From NCBI GenBank assembly GCA_027563935.2, contig CM050446.2:29763501-29827500 (forward strand): a DNA stretch of 64,000 bases, read 5' to 3'. The position numbers were made by a program, and so were the translations under genes. Under the pieces are notes generated by a model. That model was not told where the DNA came from and did not search any database. It saw only the letters and a program-made list of their open reading frames with translations. This document shows, one piece after another, positions 1-9,494 of the stretch. Within the stretch, counting starts at the first letter, position 1. Every line of letters begins with the position of its first letter. This DNA comes from Costus lasius (lineage: Eukaryota; Streptophyta; Magnoliopsida; Zingiberales; Costaceae).

Positions 1-521
1 AAACGGTGCTCAATTGAGACTTGAAAGGATTTAGTACAGGCCAAATTAATTTGACCATCTTATGTAGTTCAAATCAGGCTAAATCAAACCAAGCTAAAAT
101 GGACCAACTAGCTCATAACAAGTTTTTTTTTTGTCCTAGACTTGCTCCCAATATCTACATCTTATTCTAAGCTTTTAACCAGCCCCCAAATGATCCTATG
201 AAACCTCATGAGCTACTTTAAATTACAATAAGACTATAAGACATCAAATAGAGTCATTTTTCATCAATTAAAGCCTCACTAAGATGTCTCTTCAATAGAA
301 GCTATTGAAGCCTTCAAGCATTGCATTGAGTTATCAATTTGAAAGGACATCAAGCACTTTAGAAGCTAATGAGAATGATTTTCAACTTCATTGAATAAGC
401 TCACTTAACTCTCTTATTTTAAGTTTGTATCTTTTACTCATGAATCTTTTAGTGGTATTTGTTAGTGTTTTTCTTGGGCTGAAAAAGTCTCATAAGAGGA
501 TATATTCTTAAGTTTTGATTA
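1..521. other. AT-rich intergenic DNA
   Basis: No coding signal, repeat structure or RNA gene is visible. The base composition is AT-rich with short homopolymer runs. Confidence 0.6.
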
Positions 522-651
522 GGCTATGTTCGGTTGGATAGAATCCACCGTGGAAAGGAAAGAAAATGCAATGAATCTAGCCTAAAAGACATCTAGATTC
601 ATTGCATTTTCCTTCCTTTCCACGGTTGATTCCATCCAACCGAACATAGCC
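522..651. mobile_element. MITE, near-perfect foldback
   Basis: Two 59-nt arms (522-580 and 593-651) are almost exact reverse complements around a 12-nt loop. The ends begin GGCTATGTTCGG and finish with its complement. The dinucleotide TA flanks both sides (520-521 and 652-653). There is no coding capacity, as expected for a miniature inverted-repeat element moved by a transposase encoded elsewhere. The TA flank fits a Tc1/mariner-type element, but TTA on the left and TAA on the right leave a PIF/Harbinger origin open. The transcript would form a long hairpin. Confidence 0.8.
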
Positions 652-1506
652 TAAGAGTCTAAAAAAATTGAGCCACTTGGAAATAGTGATAAAAAAATGC
701 TACTAAGGAGATGCCATTTTTAAGAGATCATAGAGAATGAAAAATAAAATAAAATAAAATCAAGAGATCTCTTAGAAATACACTAAGAACAAAATTATAG
801 ACTTAAAAAAAAAATCTATGTTATAGAACTCTACATTTGATAGAGGTTTGTGAGTGATCCTCTTAGGAAGTAGAAGATGTTCATTTATAAATTTTGTTTG
901 TGATATTTAAAATTATCTGGGTTGTGCTTAAAAATCCTAATAAGTGTGGTGTTTAGGTAGTGAACACATGAGCCCAATTACTATAAAAAATCTGGTTAGC
1001 ATTGCTATATTTGTTTTTCTATTACATCTTATCTATTATAATCTTACTTTGTGTTTGTTTTGGTTATAGCTTATATTTCACATATATTTGCTCTTTATTA
1101 TGTATCATTATTTGGGTGCAACTAAAGGATATTATTATGAAATTTGTTTATAAATTTATTCTTAGATTAAGTTATAACTTGTACACATAATTTTCTCCCG
1201 TTTTTGCCACTTAATCTAGTTCTCATTAAGATATCTCATTTCTTTGATATAAACCTAAGGTAGAAGACATTCATAGGGTCCACTATACAAGGTTGCATTA
1301 GAATCATTTAATTGGGACTATTGGTATATAAATCTTAAGCAGAAGATATTTGTTTCACCAATATAAAAGAAGATATTTGTTTCTCCCATATAAAAAAAGA
1401 GTGTTGGTTTCTCATGTCTTTTGATCAAGTTAGATTAAAAATATATAGTCGTACTTAAATAATCGGTATAATATATTAATTTTATTTTTTTAGAGTAGTC
1501 TACTTA
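652..1506. other. AT-rich intergenic DNA
   Basis: No gene is supported. A 62-codon open frame at 1002-1190 is Ile/Leu/Tyr/Cys-rich and reflects TA-rich DNA rather than a protein. Confidence 0.55.
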
Positions 1507-1916
1507 GGGTCTGTTTGGCCCTGCTTCGAAGTTAATTTTAAGCAGCTTTTAAGTAGAAAGCTATTAGAAAACTGTTTGGTAATGGAAAGCAGAAGCAGAA
1601 AAAAGCTGTAAAAAAGCAGAAGTTGGGAAAACTACAATTTGAAGCTTTTACAGCTTCTGCTTCTTTAAAAAAATAATTTACATAATTTTGTTTGAAATTT
1701 TAGGTATTATTATTTCAAATAATTTAAAATTTTAACACTAAAGAAAAATAAAATATATTATTATTTTAAATAATATATTTATTTATTATTTTAAATTTTC
1801 ACAGTAATTAAAAAGTTATTAACCAAACATCTTATAAATTTTAAGAGTGCAGTAAGTATAGTACTGTGCAGTTTAGCACAGTTATAAAGCTATTAACAGC
1901 GGGGCCAAACAGACCC
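1507..1916. mobile_element. MITE, PIF/Harbinger (Tourist-like)
   Basis: A 410-bp non-coding element has perfect 15-bp terminal inverted repeats (GGGTCTGTTTGGCCC at 1507-1521, its complement at 1902-1916). A direct TTA duplication flanks it at 1504-1506 and 1917-1919. The TTA target duplication and GGG...TGTTTGG ends are the usual marks of PIF/Harbinger-derived Tourist MITEs. The interior is AT-rich with further inverted matches around the word AGCTTCTGCTT. Confidence 0.85.
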
Positions 1917-2318
1917 TTAGACATCAAGAAATATAATGATGAAAGATACACAAGTATAATTTGCATTTAATATAGATATAAAGAAAAAAAGAGATTAAAC
2001 TAAATAGGTACAATATTATAGACAAGGTTTTGTTGAATCTTGTAACGTAGGTGGTAATGATGAGATGCTACCGTGCTTGACAATACAATAAGATTATACT
2101 AATTCTCAATTTCTTAGTGCGCATATTGTGTACTATTGTAGATGAAAGATATGGCAGGGCAATCGAGTATTCATTTCCACCGTGGTTCAAGCATGAAAAA
2201 GATCAAGTGAAACAAGTATAGCTAATGATAAAGGATTCAAGTAAACACTTGGGTTTTTCCAATCCACAAGCAAGATAAGATGAGAGGAGAAGAGGAGAGA
2301 TTACACGAGTTAGTGCTC
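1917..2318. other. 3' flank of the DUF1685 gene
   Basis: Intergenic DNA, part of which is probably 3' untranslated region of the minus-strand gene that ends at 2319. I could not assign a polyadenylation signal with confidence. Confidence 0.4.
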
Positions 2319-3210
2319 TCAATCATTTCCGTATATTCGTGCATGATGCCAAACTAATTGTGTAATGACTTGAGCATTCAGCGACGATGTTGATTGTTGG
2401 CGCACGGAGCAAGCAACCACTCGGGCCCACTGCTTCAATCTCGCCTTCCTTTCCTCCGCCCCTTCACCTGTTCAGCAAGCATTCTCATTATATCGCATTA
2501 TTATTTTTATTATTATTATAATCACACTGCTACTACGAGAGCTGTGCATTCGAATGTACAAGTGTGATAAAATATTTTTTCTTTCTTTTTTTTTTTTTTG
2601 GTAAAATAATTTTCTTTCTTTCTTTTTTAAAAAAAATAGAAAAAAAAAGATAACTGCATCGTCCAGTCCAGTCGTGGACCACGACTTGTTCAAAATGGAT
2701 GGCTATTCAAACCGCACCACCACACCCGACGGCTCACGCCGTTCCGCACAGCGATCTCTATGCGCAACATTTGGGCCGGCTTACGGCGCACGATAGCATC
2801 ACCCCGCCGACTTTTCCCCGGAACTGACAAAGAAAAAGTAGTCGCCGTTTACCTGGGGAGAAGAAGGCGGCGCTGCCGACGTCGGGCGAGGCGCTGGATC
2901 TCTGGTCGGAGGAGGAGGAGCAGGAGATTGCAGAGTCCGGAGATCCGGAGGCGGATGCTCGGACGCAGCGGTGGACGGCGAAATAGAGGTCGAGGGCTGG
3001 GAGGGTCTCCGACAGCCTCCGGACGGCGGCAGGGGCGCTCTCGGCCTCGAAACCAAAGCCGAGGTCGATGGAACCGCGCAGGTCGTCGAGATCCTCGTCG
3101 GTGACGCTCCTCGGACGGCCGATGCGGTCGCGGTGGACGGCCTGGCGGCGGATCCACGCCTCCTCGCGGTCGGAGTCCGGCGACCACGATCGCATCTTGA
3201 TGAGGCCCAT
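2319..3210 (-). CDS. DUF1685-family protein, two exons
   Basis: This is the only host gene recognised. Exon 1 is 3210-2853 and exon 2 is 2467-2319, giving 507 nt or 168 residues plus stop. The splice sites CAG|GTAAAC and ACAG|GTGAAG are both phase 1, so the frame is kept. DUF1685 hallmarks are VTDEDLDDLRGSIDLGFGF near residues 36-54, LPALDLYFAVHR near 70-81, and, from exon 2, RLKQWARVVACSVRQ. Between them lies a Ser-rich low-complexity stretch. I see no signal peptide or membrane segment; the biochemical function of the family is unknown. The start is the first ATG after a probable TATA box; a second ATG lies five codons in. Exon 1 is very GC-rich, which opens spurious frames in every register. 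The C-terminus runs 26 residues past VRQ, longer than I expect for the family, so the 3' end may be misjudged or have lost an earlier stop. Confidence 0.87.
2468..2852 (-). other. Intron of the DUF1685 gene
   Basis: A 385-bp GT-AG intron whose ends are set by the matching phase-1 junctions of the two conserved exons. It contains long A/T runs (about 2577-2650 on the + strand), unlike the GC-rich exon 1. Confidence 0.85.
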
Positions 3211-3376
3211 GACCTAGTTAATAGATTCAAACGGACGGAGAACGTCGTAGGATCCGCCCCCTCTCGCTCTCTCTCCCCCGTGAGGGAGAGGGGGGAGACG
3301 GGGATCGGCTCTCGGCGCGGTGGCGGCGGTTGAGCTGTGCAACAGTGCAAGTGGGGGAGGCTGAAGACTCGCCTCA

Positions 3377-3384
3377 ATATATAA
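3377..3384 (-). promoter_or_regulatory. Probable TATA box of the DUF1685 gene
   Basis: TATATATT on the minus strand lies about 170 bp upstream of the ATG. A CT-rich leader (about 3258-3292) sits between them, as is common in plant 5' untranslated regions. Confidence 0.5.
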
Positions 3385-4081
3385 TTTGGGTTTTTTGGGG
3401 CAAAGAAAGTCCATTTCTGTTCATACACACAAAAAGCTGCCCACGATTGTAACCGCCTGCTGATTGATGTTATATCTCGGACCCGCAGCACTGTATTGTA
3501 GTATCCACGTTCGATAGTTTGGGTTTCAGAATGGTGACGTTGAGTCGGCTAAAAAAAGAAAGGAAGGATGTGCATCGTTTTTCTTACGTGAATATGCGGT
3601 CTCTCCATTTAACCCCTACTTTTAAATGCCTGAAAAATGTGGGGCTGGGGCATGAAGAAATATGGTTTGGGTATTGTATGAGGTGGATAGCAGTTTGCTT
3701 TGGTTGGTCCGCGTAATTATGTTCTGTCGGCGCATATTTTTAAATAAATAGAAAATATATTTTACTTGTAATGTAACTTTTGATTTTTATTCTTCAATTC
3801 TCATATCTGTTTTCCTTCAAATGAGTAGCAATATATCACATACTTACATCAGTCACAAGCTCTATTTTCCGTGCACCTAAACTTGTATTTGATCCAATTA
3901 TTTATCTGTATGTGAATGGTTTGCAATTAAAAACTTTAAACTTTAGCCCATCCAGTTGAATGATGAAATCTAGAAATGTCTAGTGGAATGAGTTCATAAT
4001 GTTGGTTGGTTCAAGCTACTTTTACCACATTCTTGTAAAAAAACTTGAGTAGGAAGGTGCATTATCTGGATAGAGATAATG
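3385..4081. other. Intergenic, upstream of the host gene
   Basis: Presumably contains the distal promoter of the minus-strand gene. A 65-codon frame at 3519-3716 shows no family resemblance and I do not call it. Confidence 0.4.
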
Positions 4082-4267
4082 TATCAAATTTGAATATTCA
4101 TCAGTCTTCAAAAGGCAAGATATTTATCAAGTTTAAATATCCATAAGCCCTAAAAGACAAAATATTCACTAAATATAAATATCTATAATCCCTTAAGAGA
4201 TAGAGTATTAATTAAGTCTAGATATCCAAAGCTCTCAAAAGGTAGGATGTCAATTAAATTCAAATCC
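4082..4267. repeat. Degenerate minisatellite, about 42-bp unit
   Basis: About 4.5 diverged head-to-tail copies, with units starting near 4109, 4152, 4195 and 4237 after a partial first copy. Each unit carries AAAAGRYARRATATT followed by a TATCYA core. Spacing is 42-43 bp. No coding frame runs through it. Confidence 0.65.
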
Positions 4268-4609
4268 ACTTACCCACTTTTAGAATGACTACTCTTGTAC
4301 CAAGTTGTAAGCCACTTCATGGCATGATGTTATGGATTATAGTATTCCTACGATCATTTGTCTTAATTTTGTTATATATATAAATCTCTTAATCAAAGGT
4401 ACTCTAAGCTACTTAGGAGTAATTAAACACTAAATGTTTATATTCATTGGAAGCTAGAACCTACTAAACAAAAATCCTTATAATTTATAAGGTGAATTTG
4501 ACATAGACACACTATATCAATTCAACTTAACCAATTTTGACCCTACAAAGAAAATAATGAAGGTAAAGTAATATACGATGCTACAGTTACAAGGAATTTT
4601 GCCACACAA

Positions 4610-5402
4610 CTTGTAATTATAATAATAAATTTTACAACCACTATAAACAAAATAGGCATATTATTAAGGATTATCCAACACACCTACAAAATAGAAAAGC
4701 TAAAGAATTTAGAGTAGTGCAAGCTAGTTCTTTAAACTCCACCATTACTGGGACTACACCAACAAACTAGGGGATAATGACTCTAAAAATGGTTCAATAG
4801 ATAATTCTTATAGCTTTCTCTACACTTGGACTTCAGGATAGAGGTAAGATAGCTTCTTCTACTTGATTTGTTGATTCAGGAGCATTTAATCATATAACAA
4901 GTTTATCTAATTTTTTTACTCAAATTAAAACAGTACAATGCTAAAATATATCCAGATAGCTAACAAAAGTAATCTTCCAACTACTGTTATTGGTAACATT
5001 CGATATCTTTTAGTCTTATTTTTGTTGCTATAAAATTGTCTACTAGTTTAATATCTGTTGATCAACTTGTTAAAAATAATTATGGCATACACATCTCTCG
5101 TGATTGATGTCTTTTAAGAGAACAAGTGTTAAAGAAGGTGATACTAAAGGGACCTAAAGTAGAAAGACTATTTCTATTCCAATTTACTATTTCTAGAAAT
5201 TTAGCATTAGTCTCTCTACTTGTTGAGAATGAGATTGGACTTTGGCAGAGATGATTAGGTCATCCAAATAATGTAATTTTGTCTCATTTAATAGGATGTG
5301 GTTCTCTTGGGAATAAAGATCAGTGTTCTAATTTTATTTTAAGACTTGATTGTTCTACTTGTAAACTTAGTAAGAGTAAAATTTTAGCTTTTTCTAATTT
5401 TG
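4610..5402 (+). pseudogene. Ty1/copia gag-pol remnant, 5' half
   Basis: Conceptual translation with several stops and frame changes gives, in copia order, a decayed zinc knuckle (HIIKDYP near 4660-4685), the aspartic protease signature FVDSGAFNHIT (near 4868-4900), then a GAG-pre-integrase segment with LGHPNN and a C-x2-C-like pair (near 5250-5390). It breaks at 5402 and resumes at 8462, because a younger LTR element jumped in between. No LTRs were found for it. The many stops show it is old. Confidence 0.8.
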
Positions 5403-5407
5403 GTAGT

Positions 5408-6541
5408 TGTGATGCCCAAATGCAAGCAGGCCAGGCCAAGGAAGGAAGTGGATGGGGCAGCGGCTCAAATCCACATTGACAAAGCCCAAATCCACGCAGA
5501 CGTGGCTCATTTGCTCCGCCCGGCTTCGTCGAATGCGCAACGGAAACAGGCAAAGCTGGCGCTGACGAGGCGAGCTTTGGTGACGTCCTTCTCCGTGAGG
5601 TCTTCGGTGACATCTATGGTTGGATCAATGGCATCTGCTCTGGCGAGGATGACGACAACATCAACGCATGGATGGAGGCAAAACACGTGGGTGGCTTCAT
5701 CGGATGGCAGATGTGCTCGGCGAGCTAGGGCAACGAAATCATGCATGGAGACGTGATTTCTAAATTCCAGCTTTGGAAAGGCTAGCTGGCGAGCCGATCC
5801 CCTTCCATAGGCGGCAACCTGCATCCCCTTTAAGAACTGGAGCAGACGAGTGACGAAACGAAGGTGGCGACGCAGAGAGCTCCATCCGTAACCAAATATG
5901 AGAGGCTTCCAATGGCGACGAGCAAGAGGTAGACCTTCCGGTGAGCAAGTAGCATGCAACGCTGCTTTCTCCTCCCTGATGTTCGCAGAGGCGAACGTCC
6001 TCCCCTCCATGCGGCGTACTCCAATGAGGTTGACGAGCTCTCGTCAATGACGCAAGGTCAGGCAAGATGAGAGGGGTGAGGGAGTGATTTGTAAGATGGT
6101 TTATGTAGGTTTGATTTGCAAAATCAAATGTAAATTTCCCTAGATCCGGTTGCCTTCTCCGGCGGCAACAAGCTTGCCTTGTTTCGAGCTCTTCTTCTTC
6201 CTTTCTCCTCATCATCCGATGACTAACGTCAGCAGCGAAGGCTGAGGGTTGAGCAGGTGCTACTCGGCCTTGCTGCATGCCCTTTCCCATCCACCTTCCC
6301 CATCGACGAGCTACCGATGAATGAACACAGGCGGCATTCATTCAAAGCTTGGCGTGGCAATGTTCGGGCATGTTGAAGACGAAGGCAGAGGTGACAACAT
6401 TACTTTGGCGTTCAAAATGAGATGTTGACCAAATCAACATAAATTCAAGAATGCATAGGCTGATTTGGACGATTTAATTTTGGCACACAGTTCTAGGTGA
6501 GCTGGGTGACATGGATGGGCTGATTTAATCTAAGCGTGACA
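5408..6541 (+). repeat. 5' LTR of the gag-only element
   Basis: Starts TGTGATGCCC and ends GCGTGACA, bounded by GTAGT on the left and the primer site on the right. Long GC-rich open frames on both strands here recur in the other LTR with breaks, so they are not genes. Confidence 0.88.
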
Positions 6542-6542
6542 A

Positions 6543-6554
6543 AGGTATTAGAGC
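6543..6554 (+). other. Primer-binding site (tRNA-Met type)
   Basis: AAGGTATTAGAGC just after the LTR resembles the plant initiator-Met site TGGTATCAGAGC, with a few changes. Confidence 0.65.
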
Positions 6555-6569
6555 AGGTTTCCGACGAGC

Positions 6570-6821
6570 ATGGTGACGCAAGGAGATCAGCTGGTGCGAG
6601 TCGAGGAAATGCTCGGCCTGATCGGAGATGAAGAAGACAATGTTGTTCCTCGACTAGAGATTCTGCAACAGACTGTTGAGCAGCAACGAATGCAAATCCT
6701 GGTACTCAAACGAGCTTTGGCGGGGATGGCAACGCTACGAGAGCAAGTAGCAGAGCTAGCAGAGGCACAACAACAAATGCAAGTTGAGGCGGAGGTCGAG
6801 CGGTATTCATCACTAGACTAG
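6570..6821 (+). CDS. Gag-like coiled-coil protein (83 aa)
   Basis: Open frame starting 29 bp after the LTR. Residues about 28-77 show heptad-like spacing of Leu/Ile/Val with many Glu and Gln (VPRLEILQQTVEQQRM, then REQVAELAEAQQQMQ), as in the N-terminal coiled coils of gag proteins from non-autonomous plant LTR elements. It ends in a TAG; the reading probably continued in the ancestor, through an acidic Arg/Gly-rich linker in another frame towards the zinc knuckle at 7034. No capsid domain was recognised. Confidence 0.5.
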   Translation: MVTQGDQLVRVEEMLGLIGDEEDNVVPRLEILQQTVEQQRMQILVLKRALAGMATLREQVAELAEAQQQMQVEAEVERYSSLD

Positions 6822-7033
6822 AGAATGGCCGCGATGGGGGTCGAGGGTCTGGTGGTCAAGAGGAATTCAGGGCGGGCCCTACCGAGAGACTCGAAGTCAC
6901 CCCTGAAGCGAAGCTCTCTGACGAGAATGAGAGCACCGGATAGAGGTAGAGCCCCTCTCCGACGAGACGAAGGTCAATCAACTATAGAGAAGACTAACCG
7001 ACCCGCAGAGAGAGAGGGCCGGATAAGTCAATG

Positions 7034-7160
7034 ATGCTGACTTGTTTCCTATGTAAAGAACCACACCGGATGCATGATTGTCCGAATTGGGAGTGGATCC
7101 TAGCAATCGTGGCGCTGGAATTCACCAATGACGGTCTGGTGGTGGTCAGAGCAACAATGG
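7034..7160 (+). pseudogene. Gag zinc-knuckle remnant
   Basis: Translation in a different frame from the coiled coil gives CFLCKEPHRMHDCP, a C-x2-C-x3-H-x4-C knuckle of the CFLCxxPHxxxDCP type known in plant gypsy-like gag proteins. It is followed by a stop near 7160. Frame shifts separate it from the upstream gag frame. Confidence 0.7.
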
Positions 7161-7330
7161 ATCCTGTGTGAGTGCAGAAGAGTTCCATTACTACTTCATC
7201 ACGAGATTTAGTCATCAACGGATGACAAGGACGAGGTGGCATACATCGCGATGGTGGCCGCGATGCCGGCATCTATGGAGGATCCCTTGGTGGACGTTGA
7301 GGGTGACATCCAGATTTGGTGGGAGAGAAA

Positions 7331-8456
7331 TATGATGCCCAAATGCAAGCGGGCCAGGTCAAGGAAGGAAGTGGATTGGGCGGTGGCCCAAATCCACATT
7401 GACGAAGCCCAAAGCCCAAATCCATGTAGACGTGGCCCATTCGCTCAGCTCGGCTTCATCGAACGTGCAACGAAAACAGGCAAAGCTGGTGCTAACGAGG
7501 CAAGCTTCGGTGATGTCCTAATTGGTGAGGTCTTTGGTGACATCTGTGCCTAGATCAATGGCTTTTGCTCCGGTGAGGATGACGGCAGCATCAACTCGTG
7601 GACGGAGGCGGAACATGTGGGCGGCTTCACCGGATGGCAGACGTGCTCCGTGGACTAGGTGATGAAATCATGCAAGGAGGCGTGATTTCCGGATTCTGGC
7701 TTTGGAAGGGTTGGATGGTGAGCCGATCCCCTTCCATAGGCGGTGACCTTAATCCCCTTTAAGAACCGGAGCAGACGAGTGATGAAACGGAGGTGGCGAT
7801 GTAGAAAGCTCTGTCCGTAACTAGATCCGAGAGGCTTCCCTTGGCGACGAGCATGAGGCAAACCTTTCGGAGAGCAAGCAACATGCGCCGCTGCTTCCTC
7901 CACCCCGACATTCGCAAAGGTAAACGTCATCCCCTCCAGGTGGCGTACTCTGATGAGGTCGGCGAGCTCTTATCAGCAATGCGAGGTCAGGTGAGATGTG
8001 AGGGTGAGCGAGTGATCTATAAGCGGGTTTTATGTAGGTTTGATTTGTGAAATCAAACTTAAATTTCCCTAGATTCGATTGTCTTCTTCGGCGGCAGCAA
8101 GCTTCCCCGGTTCCGAGCTCTTCTTGCTCCTTTCTCCTCACCATCCGCCGACTAATGTCGGTGGCGAAGGCTGAGGGCTAAGCAGGTGCTGCTCGGTCCT
8201 GCCCCACACCCTTTCCCATCCACCTTCCCTGTCAACGAGCTGCCGCAACATTCATTTGAAGCTCGGAGTGGCGACATTCGGGCGCATTGAAGACTAAGGC
8301 GGGTGCGACAACATTACTTCGGCATTCGAAATGAGGTGTCGACCAAGTCAACATAAATTCAAGAACACGCAGGCTGAATGAGCGCGATTCGATTTCAGCA
8401 CACAGTTCTAGGCAAGCCAGGTGATGTGGACGGGCTGATTTAATCTGGGCGTGACA
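7331..8456 (+). repeat. 3' LTR of the gag-only element
   Basis: Aligns end to end with 5408-6541. A purine-rich tract (GGTGGGAGAGAAA) precedes it; its first dinucleotide is TA where the 5' copy has TG. It ends GGGCGTGACA followed by GTAGT. Confidence 0.87.
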
Positions 8457-8461
8457 GTAGT

Positions 8462-9125
8462 CCAGTGTAGTTTGAGATTATACACATTGGCGTTTAGGGT
8501 ATCATTCTAGTTATTTCAAAAGTACAGTATAATTATTTTATGACATCCGTTGACGGTTATGACAAATTCACATGGATATATTTTTTATGTAGTAAAGTTG
8601 AACTATTCAAATTTTCTTATACTTTTCTAGTGTATGTTGAAACATAATTTCAACCAAATATTAAAATTTTACAATATGATAATGGCAAGGAATATATATC
8701 GAATGACTTTCAAGCCTACTTGCAAAGTTAGGGCACTATTTCTTAGTGATCCTATCCTTATACACCTTAGCAAAATATGATAGCTAAAAGGAAGAATCAT
8801 CATCTTTAAGATATAGTTCGCACATTACTTCTTTAATCTTCAAACCATTTAAATTATGGGTTGAAGCCTTATCACTACCTACATATCTAATTAATTATTT
8901 GTCTTCTCAATAAGCTTTGATTCTCCTTTTTATCGCTTATTTGATATACATCTTGATTATCATATGCTTTATACATTTGGATGTGTTTACTTTATTCAGT
9001 TACCATTTCATGATTGAGCCACATAAACTTATGGCATAGCTAGTTAGGTGTGCTTTTATGGGTTATTGTACTAGCCAAAATGGAATTGTATGTTAAGATG
9101 CTAGTGATGGGAAAACTATAAGCAA
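8462..9125 (+). pseudogene. Ty1/copia integrase remnant, 3' half
   Basis: Continues the copia pseudogene after the insertion. Translation with stops and shifts shows a copia integrase core: RFTWIYFL (near 8560), YDNGKEYISNDFQAYL with the second catalytic Asp (near 8675-8725), FKPFKLWVEAL (near 8840), then CAFMGY (near 9050). RT and RNase H are not detected downstream. Confidence 0.75.
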
Positions 9126-9494
9126 ACAAAAATTTCACTATTATTTTCTTTTAAAAACTGTCTAAAATTGATCCCTTTCTTAGTTCCATGCAAGATAAGA
9201 CACAAAGGGTAGGATAGCAAATTTACCCTTGAAGCATGCTTGACATTATCAATTAATTAAGTTATATACACACAAGTGTCTACCCTCTTCTGATATCCAC
9301 ATAGTGATAACTTGAAGATCACCCTGCTCTGCACTTAGTGTTATCCTCAGGAGAGAGGATCAAAGACTTGGACTTCTCTTGGAGGTCTTAGTCACAAGAG
9401 GAGAGGGAGAGCATGTGGTGACAAGAAGAGAGGTGAAAGGCAAAGAGAGGGGTGAAAGCGTAGAGCAAAAGAATAATATGCACTCCTGGGTGCT
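9126..9494. other. Unassigned, between two retroelements
   Basis: No domain or repeat recognised. A purine-rich GA tract at about 9395-9470 contains several AGAGAGG-like words. It could be old element sequence. Confidence 0.4.

Larger units (their letters stand above)
5408..8456 (+). mobile_element. Non-autonomous LTR retrotransposon with gag-like core only
   Basis: A complete 3.05-kb structure: LTR 5408-6541, primer site, 789-bp interior, polypurine tract, LTR 7331-8456. The 5-bp duplication GTAGT occurs at 5403-5407 and 8457-8461, and removing the element rejoins the copia pseudogene. The interior holds a coiled-coil gag-like frame and a zinc knuckle but no protease, RT, RNase H or integrase. 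This matches the plant class of terminal-repeat elements that keep only gag and rely on pol from other elements. The LTRs differ at many sites (roughly 85-90% alike by eye), so the insertion is not recent. Confidence 0.88.

Noticed and set aside
1002..1190. 62-codon frame as a small membrane protein
   Set aside because: Its Ile/Leu/Tyr/Cys content follows from TA-rich DNA, and no homology or context supports it.
2758..3491. Several overlapping long open frames on both strands (up to 230 codons)
   Set aside because: They are alternative frames of the GC-rich exon 1. Only the minus frame starting at 3210 carries the DUF1685 motifs and a compatible splice donor.
5507..6341. Open frames of 167 and 193 codons on the minus strand
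   Set aside because: They lie in the LTR of the gag-only element; the other LTR has the same sequence with the frames broken. No domain is visible.
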